From Chitinophagaceae bacterium DXS (lineage in GTDB: Bacteria; Bacteroidota; Bacteroidia; Chitinophagales; Chitinophagaceae), in assembly GCA_030345135.1 (NCBI GenBank), contig CP128386.1, positions 24,747 through 88,746 on the forward strand: a stretch of 64,000 nt of DNA, written 5' to 3'. The notes beneath the pieces were generated by a model. It did no database searches and had not been told where the DNA came from. It saw only the letters and a list, made by a program, of their open reading frames with translations. Shown here piece after piece: positions 42,265 to 52,769 of the stretch (position 1 is its first letter; the number at the start of each line of letters is the position of its first letter). A program made the translations under genes and the position numbers.

Positions 42265-43191
42265 ATGGATAATCAACAATCACCAAACGATTCTGGATAC
42301 CATATTCCGGTCTTATATAATGAATGTCTCGAGGCTTTGAACATAAAGCCCTCCGGCGTTTATGTGGATTGCACTTTTGGAGGAGGCGGACATAGCAGGG
42401 GAATTCTGGCAAATTTGAATGAAGAAGGCAGGCTGATTGCTTTTGATCAGGATGCCGATGCACAACAGAATTTGCCGGATGACAAACGTGTAATATTTGT
42501 TCCGCAGAATTTCAGGCACATACAACGCTTTTTGAGATTGCACAATTATCCCAAAGTTGACGGGATTCTTGCTGATCTGGGAGTGAGCAGTCACCAGTTT
42601 GATGAAGGTGAGCGTGGCTTTTCGACAAGATTTGCCGGTCCGCTGGATATGAGAATGGACAGGAGATTGCCTACAACTGCATCGGATGTACTGGCAACTT
42701 ATACTGAAGCGCAATTGCACAAGTTATTTGAGATGTATGGCGAAGTGACTAACTCAAAAACTTTAGCAAAACATATTGTACAGAACAGGGCTAAAACATC
42801 GTTAAAAACCATTGAAGGCTTTAAAGCAATGTTGCAGCCGGTCGTAAAAGGCAATCCCAATAAGTACCTGGCCCAGGTGTTCCAGGCTTTGAGGATAGAA
42901 GTGAACCAGGAAATGGAAGCGCTGAAAGAAATGTTGCAACAGTTGCCGGATGTGCTGAACCAGGATGGCCGAGTTGCAATCATCACTTTCCACTCAATAG
43001 AGGACAGGATTGTAAAAAGCTTCTTTAAGCAGGGAACATTTGAAGAGCAGGTTGACAACCCTTTTGAAACTGTAAGGAAGGAGAATCCATTGAAGATCAT
43101 AACAAAGAAACCGATAGTGCCGGGAGCAGAGGAAACAAAAAGAAACCCAAGATCACGCAGTGCTAAACTAAGAGTGGCTGAAAGAAAATAA
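42265..43191 (+). CDS. rsmH: 16S rRNA m4C1402 methyltransferase
   Basis: A 308-residue SAM methyltransferase that modifies C1402 of 16S rRNA. It has the motifs YVDCTFGGGGHSRGIL (SAM binding), GILADLGVSSHQFD, RAKTSLKTIEGF and IITFHSIEDRIVKSFF, with the final NPRSRSAKLRVAERK. Standard length. It lies 9 bases after mraZ and 41 before the ftsL-like gene. Confidence 0.96.
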   Translation: MDNQQSPNDSGYHIPVLYNECLEALNIKPSGVYVDCTFGGGGHSRGILANLNEEGRLIAFDQDADAQQNLPDDKRVIFVPQNFRHIQRFLRLHNYPKVDGILADLGVSSHQFDEGERGFSTRFAGPLDMRMDRRLPTTASDVLATYTEAQLHKLFEMYGEVTNSKTLAKHIVQNRAKTSLKTIEGFKAMLQPVVKGNPNKYLAQVFQALRIEVNQEMEALKEMLQQLPDVLNQDGRVAIITFHSIEDRIVKSFFKQGTFEEQVDNPFETVRKENPLKIITKKPIVPGAEETKRNPRSRSAKLRVAERK

Positions 43192-43232
43192 CCACGGTAA
43201 TTAAGTATAACATCATCTAAAAGAAATTTGAA

Positions 43233-43601
43233 ATGGAGGGTAAAACAGAAGAAGTTGTACAGGAACAACCGGAAGTTAAACAGGAAAAGCAGCCGGGCGC
43301 GTTGAAGAACCTGTTCAGCTATGACTGGATCACGAAGAATATTCCGTTCTTCTTTTTCCTCGCCTTGCTGGCAGTGTTGTACATAGCAAACGGCCACATG
43401 GCTGATAAAACAATAAGAGATATAAACCGTACGGCAAGGCAGTTAAAAGAACTGCAGTATGAATATAAAACGTTGAAGAGTGAAGTGATGTTTAAGAGTC
43501 GTGAAGCTGAATTAATAAAAGCTGCACAACCGCTGGGTTTGCAACTTTCTGATCAGCCGCCGATGCGCATTACATTGGAGAAAAGAGATAATAAACAGTA
43601 A
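43233..43601 (+). CDS. ftsL: FtsL-like cell division protein
   Basis: A 122-residue bitopic membrane protein: cytosolic Glu/Gln-rich start, one transmembrane helix (about 48-64, FFFFLALLAVLYIANG) and a periplasmic coiled coil (RQLKELQYEYKTLKSEVMFK). Sequence identity to known FtsL is low, as usual for the family; size, topology and position between rsmH and ftsI carry the call. In the divisome FtsL joins FtsB and FtsQ and activates FtsWI. Confidence 0.82.
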   Translation: MEGKTEEVVQEQPEVKQEKQPGALKNLFSYDWITKNIPFFFFLALLAVLYIANGHMADKTIRDINRTARQLKELQYEYKTLKSEVMFKSREAELIKAAQPLGLQLSDQPPMRITLEKRDNKQ

Positions 43602-43652
43602 GAAGAAATTAATAGAACAGAGGTTAATTCCTCTAAAACAGAGAAGAGGTTA

Positions 43653-45770
43653 GTGGAAGTAAAACGTGACATATTATGGCGTGTGTACCTGGGCTATATA
43701 GCAGTAGCTGTGGTTTGTGTAGTGGTTCTTGGCAAGGCCTTTTACATACAACAGATCCAGGGTGCTTACTGGCGGGGAATGAGCGATAGCCTTCACCAAA
43801 AGATTGAAGAGATTGACGCGGACAGGGGAACTATTTATAGTGAGGACGGCCAGATGTTGAGTACGAGTATTCCCCAGTTTGATGTATATATAGATTTTAT
43901 GGCGGATGGTTTGCGTCAGAAAAGTGGCAAGCGTTTCCGCGAGAATGTAGATTCTTTGAGTTATTGTCTGGCTGATCTTTTTAAAGATAAGAGCAAAGCT
44001 GAATATAAGAAGATGTTGCAGCAGGGGTATCGTGATAAAAGCAGGTACTTTTTGTTGAGAAAGAAAATTGGTTTTCGTGAGTACCAGCAATTGAGGCAGT
44101 TTCCATTAGTAAGGCAAGGGCAAAACAAGAGTGGTTTTATTGCGGACAAGAAGAGCATAAGATTGAATCCGTATCAATTGCTGGCTTACAGAACCATCGG
44201 GCTGGACAGGGAGAATGCACAAAAAGTAGGTCTTGAACAAACGTATGATACGGTTTTGAAAGGAACTACCGGAAGAAGGCTGGTAAGATATATAGCTGGT
44301 GGTGTAAGTGTTCCGGTGGATGATGCTTACCAGGTTGAACCGGAGAATGGAAAAGACATTGTTACTACGCTTGATGTTCACATCCAGGAGATTGCAGAGA
44401 ATGCGCTGATGAAAATGATGATCAGCAACGAGGCTGAACATGGGTGTGCGATTGTGATGGAGGTGAAAACCGGAAAAATTAAGGCGATAGCCAATCTCGG
44501 TAAAAGACCGGATGGCAATTATTGGGAAGATTTCAACTATGCTTTAACACCAACGGAGCCTGGATCTACTTTCAAGCTCGCAACGATGTTAGCGCTGCTT
44601 GAAGATAAAAAGGCAAATTTAAATACATCAGTAAATCTTGGGGGAGGCGTTTGGCAGGTAGCAGGAAGAACGGTTTACGATAGTGAACAGCATGGTCTGA
44701 ATGAAGTGTCAACCAAGAGAGCGTTTGAAGAAAGTTCGAATGTTGGTATGGCGAAACTGGTTTATAATAATTATAGTTCAACGCCATCATTATTTGTAAA
44801 TCACCTGAAGAAACTTGGAATGGATAGTGTAACAGGGATTGATCTTACGGGGGAAAGAAGACCGTTCATTGACAAGCCGGGCAGCAAATACTGGAGCAAC
44901 ACCACATTGCCGTGGATGGCTTTTGGTTATAACCTGCTGATTACGCCGATGCATACAGCTATGTTGTACAATGCAATCGCCAACAACGGGGTAATGTTAA
45001 AGCCTTATTTGTTGCAAAGTGTAAAAGAAGATGGTGTGGCTATTAAAGAGAATGCGCCGGTTGTTTTAAGACAAAAAATTTGCAGCAATGCAACTGTAGC
45101 TCTTTTAAAAGAATGTTTAAGAGGTGTATGTATTGAAGGTACGGCGAAAACCTTGTTTAAAGATGCGCCTTATACTGTTGCCGGTAAAACTGGTACAGCG
45201 CTGGTGGCAAATGGTACAAGAGGTTATGCGGACCGCATCTATCAATCGTCATTTGCCGGTTATTTTCCTGCGGATGATCCGCAATACACTTGCGTGGTTG
45301 TTGTTAAGAACAAACCTTTTGCCGCGAAGTTTTATGGAGCAGCGGTTGCGGGTCCGGTGTTCAGAGAAATAGCAGATCGTTTGTACACGCTGTACGTAAG
45401 ACAGAAGAACCAGGTTCAATATGCTTCGGTTACAAAGAATGACAGCATCGCTTACAACTATGGCGGATTGTACGAGGATATGAAATTTCTTACTTCAAAC
45501 CTGGGTATCAGTGTGCAGGATTCAGGAAGCAGCGATGTAACGATAGGAAAGATGAGCAAGCAGAACAGTGGTGCGCAAATGTCCGGCTATAACGTACCTA
45601 ATAACCAGATGCCCCAGTTAATGGGGTTAGGTTTGAAAGATGCGATTTACCTGTGTGAAACAGCGGGATTGAAAGTGAATGTGAAGGGCCGCGGAAAAGT
45701 AATAGGCCAATCGGTGACAGCGGGTCAGGCAATTGCCAAAGGACAACAAGTACAACTATTGCTGAATTAA
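43653..45770 (+). CDS. ftsI: Division transpeptidase with PASTA domain
   Basis: A 705-residue class B penicillin-binding protein that cross-links septal peptidoglycan. An N-terminal membrane anchor (about 10-30), a dimerisation region, then the transpeptidase domain with PTEPGSTFKLAT (SxxK), ESSNVGMAKL (SxN) and VAGKTGTALV (KTG). A C-terminal PASTA domain (about 640-705, MPQLMGLGLKDAIYLCETAG) is present, as in many Bacteroidota FtsI. The start is GTG at 43653 with an AGAAGAGG stretch before it. Confidence 0.95.
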   Translation: MEVKRDILWRVYLGYIAVAVVCVVVLGKAFYIQQIQGAYWRGMSDSLHQKIEEIDADRGTIYSEDGQMLSTSIPQFDVYIDFMADGLRQKSGKRFRENVDSLSYCLADLFKDKSKAEYKKMLQQGYRDKSRYFLLRKKIGFREYQQLRQFPLVRQGQNKSGFIADKKSIRLNPYQLLAYRTIGLDRENAQKVGLEQTYDTVLKGTTGRRLVRYIAGGVSVPVDDAYQVEPENGKDIVTTLDVHIQEIAENALMKMMISNEAEHGCAIVMEVKTGKIKAIANLGKRPDGNYWEDFNYALTPTEPGSTFKLATMLALLEDKKANLNTSVNLGGGVWQVAGRTVYDSEQHGLNEVSTKRAFEESSNVGMAKLVYNNYSSTPSLFVNHLKKLGMDSVTGIDLTGERRPFIDKPGSKYWSNTTLPWMAFGYNLLITPMHTAMLYNAIANNGVMLKPYLLQSVKEDGVAIKENAPVVLRQKICSNATVALLKECLRGVCIEGTAKTLFKDAPYTVAGKTGTALVANGTRGYADRIYQSSFAGYFPADDPQYTCVVVVKNKPFAAKFYGAAVAGPVFREIADRLYTLYVRQKNQVQYASVTKNDSIAYNYGGLYEDMKFLTSNLGISVQDSGSSDVTIGKMSKQNSGAQMSGYNVPNNQMPQLMGLGLKDAIYLCETAGLKVNVKGRGKVIGQSVTAGQAIAKGQQVQLLLN

Positions 45771-45786
45771 TATAACATAAGAGAGA

Positions 45787-47250
45787 TTGAAAAAACTACA
45801 GGACATATTATATAAGGTTCGTTTGCAATCTGTAAACGGTTCTACTGATGTAAATGTAAATGGCATCCAGATAGATTCCAGGAAGGTGGCAAAAGGCGAT
45901 GTGTTTGTGGCAATACGTGGAGAAAAATCTGATGGCCACGCTTTCATAGAGAAAGCAGTTGAGCTGGGCGCCACCGCCATTGTTTGTGAAACCATGCCTT
46001 CCTCATTTGCTGATGGGGTTGTGTATTTGCAGGTGAACAATACGCATGAGGCAGTGGCTTATATGTCGCACAATTTTTTTGATGAGCCTTCTCAAAAAAT
46101 AAAGCTGGTAGGTGTAACCGGAACGAATGGTAAGACCACTATCGCAACTATTCTGTATAAGCTGTTTACTGAATTAGGGTTTAAATGCGGGTTGGTTAGC
46201 ACTGTGCAAAACCAGGTTGGAAAAGAAATAATTCCGGCAACACACACAACGCCTGACGCAGTTAGCTTAAACGCGTTGCTGCATCAAATGGTAGAAGCTG
46301 GTTGCTCGCATGTGTTTATGGAATGCAGCAGTCACGCAATTCACCAGCATAGAATTACGGGCTTGCATTTTACAGGTGCATTGTTCAGCAACATCACACA
46401 TGATCACCTTGATTATCACAAAACATTTGATGAATACATCAGGGTAAAGAAAAGTTTTTTTGATGGATTGAGCGGAGATGCATTTGCTATCTCAAATCTT
46501 GACGACAAACGCGGCACCGTTATGTTGCAGAACACGCCCGCAAAAAAATATTACTACAGTCTTAAAAATATCGCCGATTTCAAAGGCAAGATCTTAGAAA
46601 ATGCATTGACCGGTCTCCAAATGACCATCAATAATAAAGAAGTGCATTTCCGGCTGATTGGTGAGTTCAATGCTTATAATCTGCTCGCAATATATGGCGC
46701 GGCAATTTGCTTAGGTGAAAACAGCGATGAAGTGTTGCGCGTGCTAAGTAACCTCAGTAGCGCAGAAGGAAGATTTGACTACATGATCAGCGGGCAGAAG
46801 ATTATCGGTATCGTTGATTACGCACACACACCGGATGCGTTGGAGAATGTGCTGGCCACCATTAAAAAGCTTCGCAAGGGAAGCGAGAAAGTGATTACGG
46901 TTGTTGGTTGTGGTGGTGACAGGGACAAAACAAAACGCCCGATCATGGCAAGCACTGCCGCAGAGCTAAGTGACAGGGTTATTTTGACAAGCGATAATCC
47001 GCGAACTGAAGACCCGCAAGCTATTTTGAAAGACATGGAGGAAGGATTGAACAGTGCGGCAAGAAGAAAAGCAATTTCCATACTGGATAGAAAAGAAGCG
47101 ATCAAGACTGCCGTTAGTCTTGCAGATCCTGAAGATATCATCCTTGTTGCAGGCAAGGGGCATGAGAAATACCAGGAGATCAACGGCGTGAAGCATCCGT
47201 TTGATGACAAAGCGATTTTGAGAGAAATGTTTGAATTGCTGGAGAAGTAA
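45787..47250 (+). CDS. murE: UDP-MurNAc-tripeptide ligase (meso-diaminopimelate adding)
   Basis: A 487-residue Mur ligase that adds the third residue to the peptidoglycan stem. ATP-binding GVTGTNGKTTIAT, the central THTTPDAVSLN and the C-terminal SDNPRTEDP are seen. The DNPR motif marks meso-diaminopimelate specificity. The start is TTG at 45787, preceded by an AAGAGAG ribosome-binding-like stretch; no ATG fits. It lies 16 bases after ftsI. murF, which follows murE in many other phyla, is absent. Confidence 0.96.
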   Translation: MKKLQDILYKVRLQSVNGSTDVNVNGIQIDSRKVAKGDVFVAIRGEKSDGHAFIEKAVELGATAIVCETMPSSFADGVVYLQVNNTHEAVAYMSHNFFDEPSQKIKLVGVTGTNGKTTIATILYKLFTELGFKCGLVSTVQNQVGKEIIPATHTTPDAVSLNALLHQMVEAGCSHVFMECSSHAIHQHRITGLHFTGALFSNITHDHLDYHKTFDEYIRVKKSFFDGLSGDAFAISNLDDKRGTVMLQNTPAKKYYYSLKNIADFKGKILENALTGLQMTINNKEVHFRLIGEFNAYNLLAIYGAAICLGENSDEVLRVLSNLSSAEGRFDYMISGQKIIGIVDYAHTPDALENVLATIKKLRKGSEKVITVVGCGGDRDKTKRPIMASTAAELSDRVILTSDNPRTEDPQAILKDMEEGLNSAARRKAISILDRKEAIKTAVSLADPEDIILVAGKGHEKYQEINGVKHPFDDKAILREMFELLEK

Positions 47251-47323
47251 GTCCGGAAGAGATTCACAGATTTAGTTTATAAGACACAACAAAAAATAAA
47301 GCGCAAGAGAGTTAATACATTTT

Positions 47324-48643
47324 ATGCTATACAGTTTATTTAATTGGTTGAAACAAGAGTTTAATATGAGCGGTGCGGGACTGTTCCAGTTCATCACGTT
47401 CAGGGCTGTTATGGCAATACTGTTATCTCTTTTGATTGCAACGGTTTACGGCAGACGCATCATTAATCTGCTAAAGCGCAGGCAAATTGGTGAAGCAGTC
47501 AGGGATCTTGGTTTGACGGGAGAACAGCAAAAGAAGGGAACTCCTACAATGGGAGGGATCATTATCCTGCTGGCAATACTGATCCCAACACTGTTGTTCG
47601 CAGACTTAAGCAAAGTATATGTAAGGTTAATGGTTTTGTGCACCGTTTGGTTGGGAGTGATCGGTTTTCTTGATGATTACTTTAAGCTCAAAGCCAGGAA
47701 GGCGGCACAGGCGCGAGGTGAGAGTTATAAAAAGAAAGACAGTGATGGTCTGGCAGGTACTATTAAGATCATCGGGCAGGTAGGTCTCGGTATCATTATC
47801 GGCGCCACACTTTATTTCAATAACACAGTGGTAGTAGAAAGAGAGCTGGCATCGCCATCCACAAATGTTACATCTATTGTCCATAGTGGCGAGAAACTGG
47901 CGAAGGATAGCAACGTTGTAATAAGAACAATTGATGGTGAGCAAAGACGTTTTGCAAGAGTTAAAACACCTATTACGACCATTCCTTTTGTAAAGAATCA
48001 TGAGTTCAACTATAGCAAACTGATCAGCTGGATTGGAGAAGGTGCAGAGAAATATACATGGATCATCTACATTCTTATCGTAACGTTTATTATCACTGCG
48101 GTTTCAAATGGTGCGAACCTTACAGATGGTATTGATGGGTTGGCCGCCGGCGTGAGTGCCTTCATCGGCGCAGGTATTGGCATATTTGCTTATGTGAGTG
48201 GTAACTATAGAATCGCGGACTATTTGAATGTAATGTACATCCCGAACCTGGCGGAGCTCTCCATTTTTATCGGCGCATTTGTTGGTGCATGTATCGGATT
48301 TCTCTGGTACAACACTTTCCCGGCACAGGTATTCATGGGCGATACTGGAAGCCTGGCTTTGGGTGGAATTATCGCCTCTTTGGCGATCATCATCAGAAAA
48401 GAATTATTGATACCAATTTTCTGCAGCGTATTCCTTGTAGAGAATTTAAGTGTGATTATACAGGTGACATACTTTAAATACACCAAAAAGAAGTACGGAG
48501 AAGGACGGCGTGTGTTTTTAATGAGTCCGCTGCATCACCACTACCAGAAAAAAGGATATCACGAGAATAAGATTGTAATGCGGTTCTGGATCATAACACT
48601 GCTTTGTGTGTTGTTTTCAATTGTAACCCTGAAGATCAGGTAG
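47324..48643 (+). CDS. mraY: Phospho-MurNAc-pentapeptide translocase
   Basis: A 439-residue integral membrane enzyme that makes lipid I, with about ten helices. The active-site motifs [19 protein letters not shown]-type [21 protein letters not shown] and [11 protein letters not shown] are intact, as is [12 protein letters not shown]. It is longer than the 360-residue E. coli enzyme. The extra length is an insert of about 70 residues between helices ([19 protein letters not shown] to [10 protein letters not shown]), which is common in Bacteroidota. It is between murE and murD. Confidence 0.96.
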   Translation: MLYSLFNWLKQEFNMSGAGLFQFITFRAVMAILLSLLIATVYGRRIINLLKRRQIGEAVRDLGLTGEQQKKGTPTMGGIIILLAILIPTLLFADLSKVYVRLMVLCTVWLGVIGFLDDYFKLKARKAAQARGESYKKKDSDGLAGTIKIIGQVGLGIIIGATLYFNNTVVVERELASPSTNVTSIVHSGEKLAKDSNVVIRTIDGEQRRFARVKTPITTIPFVKNHEFNYSKLISWIGEGAEKYTWIIYILIVTFIITAVSNGANLTDGIDGLAAGVSAFIGAGIGIFAYVSGNYRIADYLNVMYIPNLAELSIFIGAFVGACIGFLWYNTFPAQVFMGDTGSLALGGIIASLAIIIRKELLIPIFCSVFLVENLSVIIQVTYFKYTKKKYGEGRRVFLMSPLHHHYQKKGYHENKIVMRFWIITLLCVLFSIVTLKIR

Positions 48644-48709
48644 TACGTTGTTGGCAAATGCAGTCGTTTAAACTAAAATTCAATGTCAACTATTTAAGAG
48701 AAGACAATT

Positions 48710-50068
48710 ATGGAACAAAACGCGGCAAAAGCACATAAGCTGGTTGTGCTGGGGGCAGGAGAAAGCGGAATTGGCGCGGCATTGCTGGGAAAGAAGAATG
48801 GTTATGAGGTTTTTGTGAGCGATGGTGGTGCAATAAAAGATAATTATAAAAAAGAGCTCATTGATAACGGAATAGCATTCGAGGAAGGAAAACATACTGA
48901 AGAGAAGATATTGGAAGCGGATGAAGTAATGAAGAGTCCGGGTATACCGGAGAAGAACGAAATGGTGAAAAAGATCCGTGCAAAAGGTATTGAGGTTATT
49001 AGTGAGATTGAATTAGCATACAGGTTCAAAGGAAATAGTAAAATAGTAGCGATAACCGGTAGCAACGGAAAAAGTACGACTACTTCTTTGATCTACCATA
49101 TTTGTAAAACCGCGGATTTAGACTGTGCACTTGTAGGAAATATCGGTTATTCATTTGCGAAGCAGGTGGCCGAAGATCCCAAACAGTTGTACGTAGCAGA
49201 GATAAGTTCTTTTCAGTTGGATGATATTGTTGATTTCAGGCCGGACATTGCTGTTTTGCTGAATATCACGGAAGATCACTTGGACAGATACGATTACAAG
49301 TTTGAAAATTATATCGACAGCAAGTTTCGGATCATTGAAAATCAAAGACCAGGTGATTACTTCATCTACAATGCTGATGACGAAGTGATCGAACAAAAAC
49401 TACAGACATTACACCTTAATATTAACCTATTGCCATTTTCTATGAAACAAGAAATAAAAAAGGGCGCATACATTAAAGGAGACCAGATGATGATAAGAAT
49501 TCAGGAAGAACGCGTAAGTATGAGCATCTACGATTTTGCTCTAAAAGGTAAACACAACCAAAGTAATACAATGGCAGCAGGAATAGCAGCCTCAACGCTG
49601 GATATAAGAAAGGAAAAGATCAGAGATGCAATTACCAACTTCGAAGCTTTGGAGCACCGCATGGAGCATGTCGCTACGGTTAGAGGCGTTGAGTTTATTA
49701 ACGACAGCAAAGCAACGAATGTTAACAGCACCTGGTATGCGCTTGAAAGCATGAACAAGCCCACCATACTGATCCTCGGTGGTGTAGACAAAGGCAATGA
49801 TTACTCCCTGATTGAAGACCTGGTTGTAGAAAAGGTGAAGGCTATTGTTTGCATGGGACTTGACAATGAAAAGATCCATGAAGCATTTAAAGGTAAAGTG
49901 CCTGTTATTGTAGATACGGCAAGTGCTAAAGATGCCGTAACCAAATCATTTGAACTGGCTGCAAAAGGCGATGTTGTTTTGTTAAGTCCTGCATGCGCAA
50001 GTTTCGACCTCTTTAAGAATTACGCTGAAAGAGGAACGCAGTTTAAAAACGCGGTGAAGGATCTCTGA
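48710..50068 (+). CDS. murD: UDP-MurNAc-alanine D-glutamate ligase
   Basis: A 452-residue ligase that adds D-glutamate to UDP-MurNAc-L-Ala. The N-terminal Rossmann-like LGAGESGIGAALLGK, P-loop AITGSNGKSTTTSLIY, NITEDHLDRY, ILGGVDKGNDY and the closing LLSPACASFDLFKNYAERG are typical. It is followed by a 197-base gap that holds heptad arrays (50061-50258) before ftsW, a wide gap for this cluster. Confidence 0.96.
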   Translation: MEQNAAKAHKLVVLGAGESGIGAALLGKKNGYEVFVSDGGAIKDNYKKELIDNGIAFEEGKHTEEKILEADEVMKSPGIPEKNEMVKKIRAKGIEVISEIELAYRFKGNSKIVAITGSNGKSTTTSLIYHICKTADLDCALVGNIGYSFAKQVAEDPKQLYVAEISSFQLDDIVDFRPDIAVLLNITEDHLDRYDYKFENYIDSKFRIIENQRPGDYFIYNADDEVIEQKLQTLHLNINLLPFSMKQEIKKGAYIKGDQMMIRIQEERVSMSIYDFALKGKHNQSNTMAAGIAASTLDIRKEKIRDAITNFEALEHRMEHVATVRGVEFINDSKATNVNSTWYALESMNKPTILILGGVDKGNDYSLIEDLVVEKVKAIVCMGLDNEKIHEAFKGKVPVIVDTASAKDAVTKSFELAAKGDVVLLSPACASFDLFKNYAERGTQFKNAVKDL

Positions 50069-50258
50069 TCGCTGATTTTTTGATGTCTGATGTTGATTTA
50101 AGGATGTCTGATTTCTGATTTGATAGTAACAGAATGGAAATAGTAGTTAAGGATTTCTGAATAGTCTGTAAAAGGTGAATGGTTGGTATCTAAAACCTAA
50201 AACCTGATACCTGATACCTGAAACCCAACGCTGAAAGCTAATAGCTGACAGCAAAAAG
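50061..50258. repeat. Heptad arrays between murD and ftsW
   Basis: From about 50061 to 50125 the sequence has imperfect TCTGATK heptads (some spacings 6 or 8). 50190-50224 is five in-phase CTGATAC/CTAAAAC units. After one 6-base unit, 50231-50258 has four CTGANAG units, ending 7 bases before ftsW. They sit inside the dcw operon. Confidence 0.8.
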
Positions 50259-50265
50259 CACAACC

Positions 50266-51558
50266 ATGAGTGATTTTGTGAACATAGATAATCTTGAGAA
50301 TTCTTTCAGGGGTTTTGGTAAAGGCCTTGGCCGCAAAACCCGTGGAGATAAATACATATGGGGCATTGTAATACTGCTGGCGCTAACATCGTTGCTCGTG
50401 GTTTACAGTGCTACCGGCTCTTTGGCATATAAATTATATAAAGGCAACACGGAAGTGTATTTGTTTAAGCAACTGTCCTTTATTGTAATAGGCTTCCTGG
50501 TGATTTATTTTTTGCATAGGGTGAATTATACCTTGTATTCAAGAATATCACTCATCCTTTATCTTATTTCAGTTCCAATGTTGTTTTACACATTGTTCTT
50601 TGGTGCGGAGATAAATGAAGGTAGTCGCTGGATTAAACTGCCGGTAATCAATCTTACCATACAAACCAGTGACTTCGCAAAGCTTGCGCTGTTTATGTAT
50701 GTGTCGAGACAATTAAGCCGTAAGCAGGAAGTGATCAAGGATTTCAAAAAAGGTTTTTTGCCCGTCATTATTCCAGTGGCAATCACCTGCGCACTGATCA
50801 TGCCGGCTAACTTGTCAAATGCTTTGCTTACGGGCGCTACATCACTTTTGTTGTTGTTTATCGGGCGCGTAAGTTTCAAGCATATTCTATTGGTAATAGG
50901 TGTTGCATTAATCCCCGTGCTGTTGATTGTGAGTGTTGCTGTTGGTACTTACGACGGTGCAAAAGCCGAATCAAAGAAAGATAAATCAACAGTTGTAGAA
51001 AGCCTGCATTCATTTGGCCGTTTCGGTACGTGGGTTAAGCGTGTGCAGGATTATATCTATGCAGGTGATGAGGATGTTCCCTACCAGGTGCAACAGGCAA
51101 AGATCGCTATCTCAAACGGAAGTGTTTTGTTTGGTCTTGGTCCGGGGAATAGTATGCAACGTAATTATCTGCCGCAGGCTTATAATGACTTTATTTTTTC
51201 TATTATAATAGAAGAGTATGGATTACTGGGAGGGACGTTTATCATATTTGTATACCTGTTGTTCCTGTTCAGATGTATAAGAACATTTCGAAAGTGCCCG
51301 TATGCTTTTGGTGCGTTTCTTGCGTTGGCATTAAGCTTCACTTTAGTTATACAGGCGGTTGCAAATATGGCGGTGAATGTTAACCTGGTTCCTGTTACCG
51401 GGGTTACGTTACCACTGGTGAGTATGGGAGGTAGTTCATTTCTTTTTACCTGTGCATCCATTGGAATTATTTTAAGCGTTGCAAGAAACGTAGAGCAAAT
51501 GGAAGGAAAGGATGTTGTTCCTGCTGACTCCAATGCAAAAGTTGCGACGGCTGCTTAA
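50266..51558 (+). CDS. ftsW: Septal peptidoglycan polymerase FtsW
   Basis: A 430-residue SEDS-family glycosyltransferase with about ten transmembrane helices. It polymerises lipid II at the septum with FtsI. GAEINEGSRWIKLP, the SDFAKLALFMYVSRQLS region, GLGPGNSMQRNYLPQAYNDF and the final MGGSSFLFTCASIGIILSV are family signatures. The C-terminus is a short cytosolic tail. murG begins 37 bases later. Confidence 0.95.
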   Translation: MSDFVNIDNLENSFRGFGKGLGRKTRGDKYIWGIVILLALTSLLVVYSATGSLAYKLYKGNTEVYLFKQLSFIVIGFLVIYFLHRVNYTLYSRISLILYLISVPMLFYTLFFGAEINEGSRWIKLPVINLTIQTSDFAKLALFMYVSRQLSRKQEVIKDFKKGFLPVIIPVAITCALIMPANLSNALLTGATSLLLLFIGRVSFKHILLVIGVALIPVLLIVSVAVGTYDGAKAESKKDKSTVVESLHSFGRFGTWVKRVQDYIYAGDEDVPYQVQQAKIAISNGSVLFGLGPGNSMQRNYLPQAYNDFIFSIIIEEYGLLGGTFIIFVYLLFLFRCIRTFRKCPYAFGAFLALALSFTLVIQAVANMAVNVNLVPVTGVTLPLVSMGGSSFLFTCASIGIILSVARNVEQMEGKDVVPADSNAKVATAA

Positions 51559-51595
51559 TAAGAAGGGGAGGAGAATAATAAAAAACAAGCGGTTT

Positions 51596-52735
51596 ATGAT
51601 AGCTGACGAGGTTCAGACAGAAAGTAGAAGTAAGAGCACGGCAAAGCAAAAACAATTGCGTTTCATAATTGCCGGAGGTGGCACGGGCGGACATATTTTT
51701 CCGGCCATAGCCATTGCTAACGCATTGAGGCAGCAATTGCCTGATGCTGCTATTCTGTTTGTTGGTGCGAAGGGTAAAATGGAAATGGAAAAAGTTCCAC
51801 AAGCGGGTTACGAAATTGAAGGATTAGATATCGCCGGATTTAACAGAAGTTCTTTGTTAAAAAATATAGGCTTGCCGTTCAAGCTCATTAAAAGCTTTTA
51901 CCAGGTAAGAGCTATTGTGGGCAGATTTAAACCTGATGCCGTTATCGGTGTCGGTGGTTATTCAAGTTTTCCTGTATTGCGGTTTGCGCAAAAAAAAGGG
52001 ATTCCCACTTTCATACATGAAAGCAACTCTTTTGCGGGAAAAAGCAATATTCTCTTGGGTAGGGCTGCTACAAAAATATTTGTAGCCGTAGAGGGAATGG
52101 AGAAATTTTTTCCTGCAGAAAAGATCCTGATAACAGGCAATCCTGTTAGAAAGAATATTGCGAACGCAGATGTTTCCAGGGAAGAGGCGCTGGCTTTTTT
52201 CGGATTACAGGATAAAAAGACCATTCTTGTGGTTGGGGGAAGTCTTGGTGCAAAAACGATCAACGATGTTGTTGCGTCACACGTGCAGGACCTGGAGCCA
52301 CTGGATCTTCAGTTGATCTGGCAGACCGGTAAAAATGGCGCTGAATTATACAGGAATAGAGGACGAAGTTTTTCAAATGTTTGGGTGAGTGATTTTATTG
52401 TGGAGATGGATAAGGCTTATGCTGCAGCAGATCTTGTTGTTTCACGCGCTGGTGCAATGGCTGTGACGGAATTGTGCGTTGCGAAGAAGCCGGTGATATT
52501 TGTCCCGTTTCCTTATGCTGCAGAAGATCATCAGACGGTGAATGCAAAACAACTCGTGGATAAGGATGCCGCGATGATGGTGAAGGATGAAGAGGCTAAA
52601 GGAAAGTTGTTTCCTGCAATATTAAGTTTAGCAAAGAATGATGCTTTGCAGGAGAAGTTAAAGTATAACATAGCAGCTTTGGCTATTACAGATGCTGATG
52701 AAAAAATTGCGAAAGCAATCATCGAATTTATGTAA
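51596..52735 (+). CDS. murG: UDP-GlcNAc lipid I transferase
   Basis: A 379-residue GT28 glycosyltransferase that makes lipid II at the inner face of the membrane. IIAGGGTGGHIFPAIAIA is the N-terminal lipid I site. ESNSFAGKSN, VVGGSLGAKTIND and SRAGAMAVTELCVAKKPVIF define the UDP-GlcNAc site. The ATG at 51596 is chosen; an ATG at 51512 overlaps ftsW and would add 28 residues unlike MurG. A GGGGAGGAG ribosome-binding-like tract lies 22 bases upstream, further than usual. Confidence 0.95.
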   Translation: MIADEVQTESRSKSTAKQKQLRFIIAGGGTGGHIFPAIAIANALRQQLPDAAILFVGAKGKMEMEKVPQAGYEIEGLDIAGFNRSSLLKNIGLPFKLIKSFYQVRAIVGRFKPDAVIGVGGYSSFPVLRFAQKKGIPTFIHESNSFAGKSNILLGRAATKIFVAVEGMEKFFPAEKILITGNPVRKNIANADVSREEALAFFGLQDKKTILVVGGSLGAKTINDVVASHVQDLEPLDLQLIWQTGKNGAELYRNRGRSFSNVWVSDFIVEMDKAYAAADLVVSRAGAMAVTELCVAKKPVIFVPFPYAAEDHQTVNAKQLVDKDAAMMVKDEEAKGKLFPAILSLAKNDALQEKLKYNIAALAITDADEKIAKAIIEFM

Positions 52736-52769
52736 CAGTTATCAATACAAGCAGATTTAAAGATCAGGA

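Noticed and set aside
42699-43397. 232-codon open frame antisense to rsmH and ftsL
   Set aside because: It spans two real genes on the other strand and encodes no recognisable motif.
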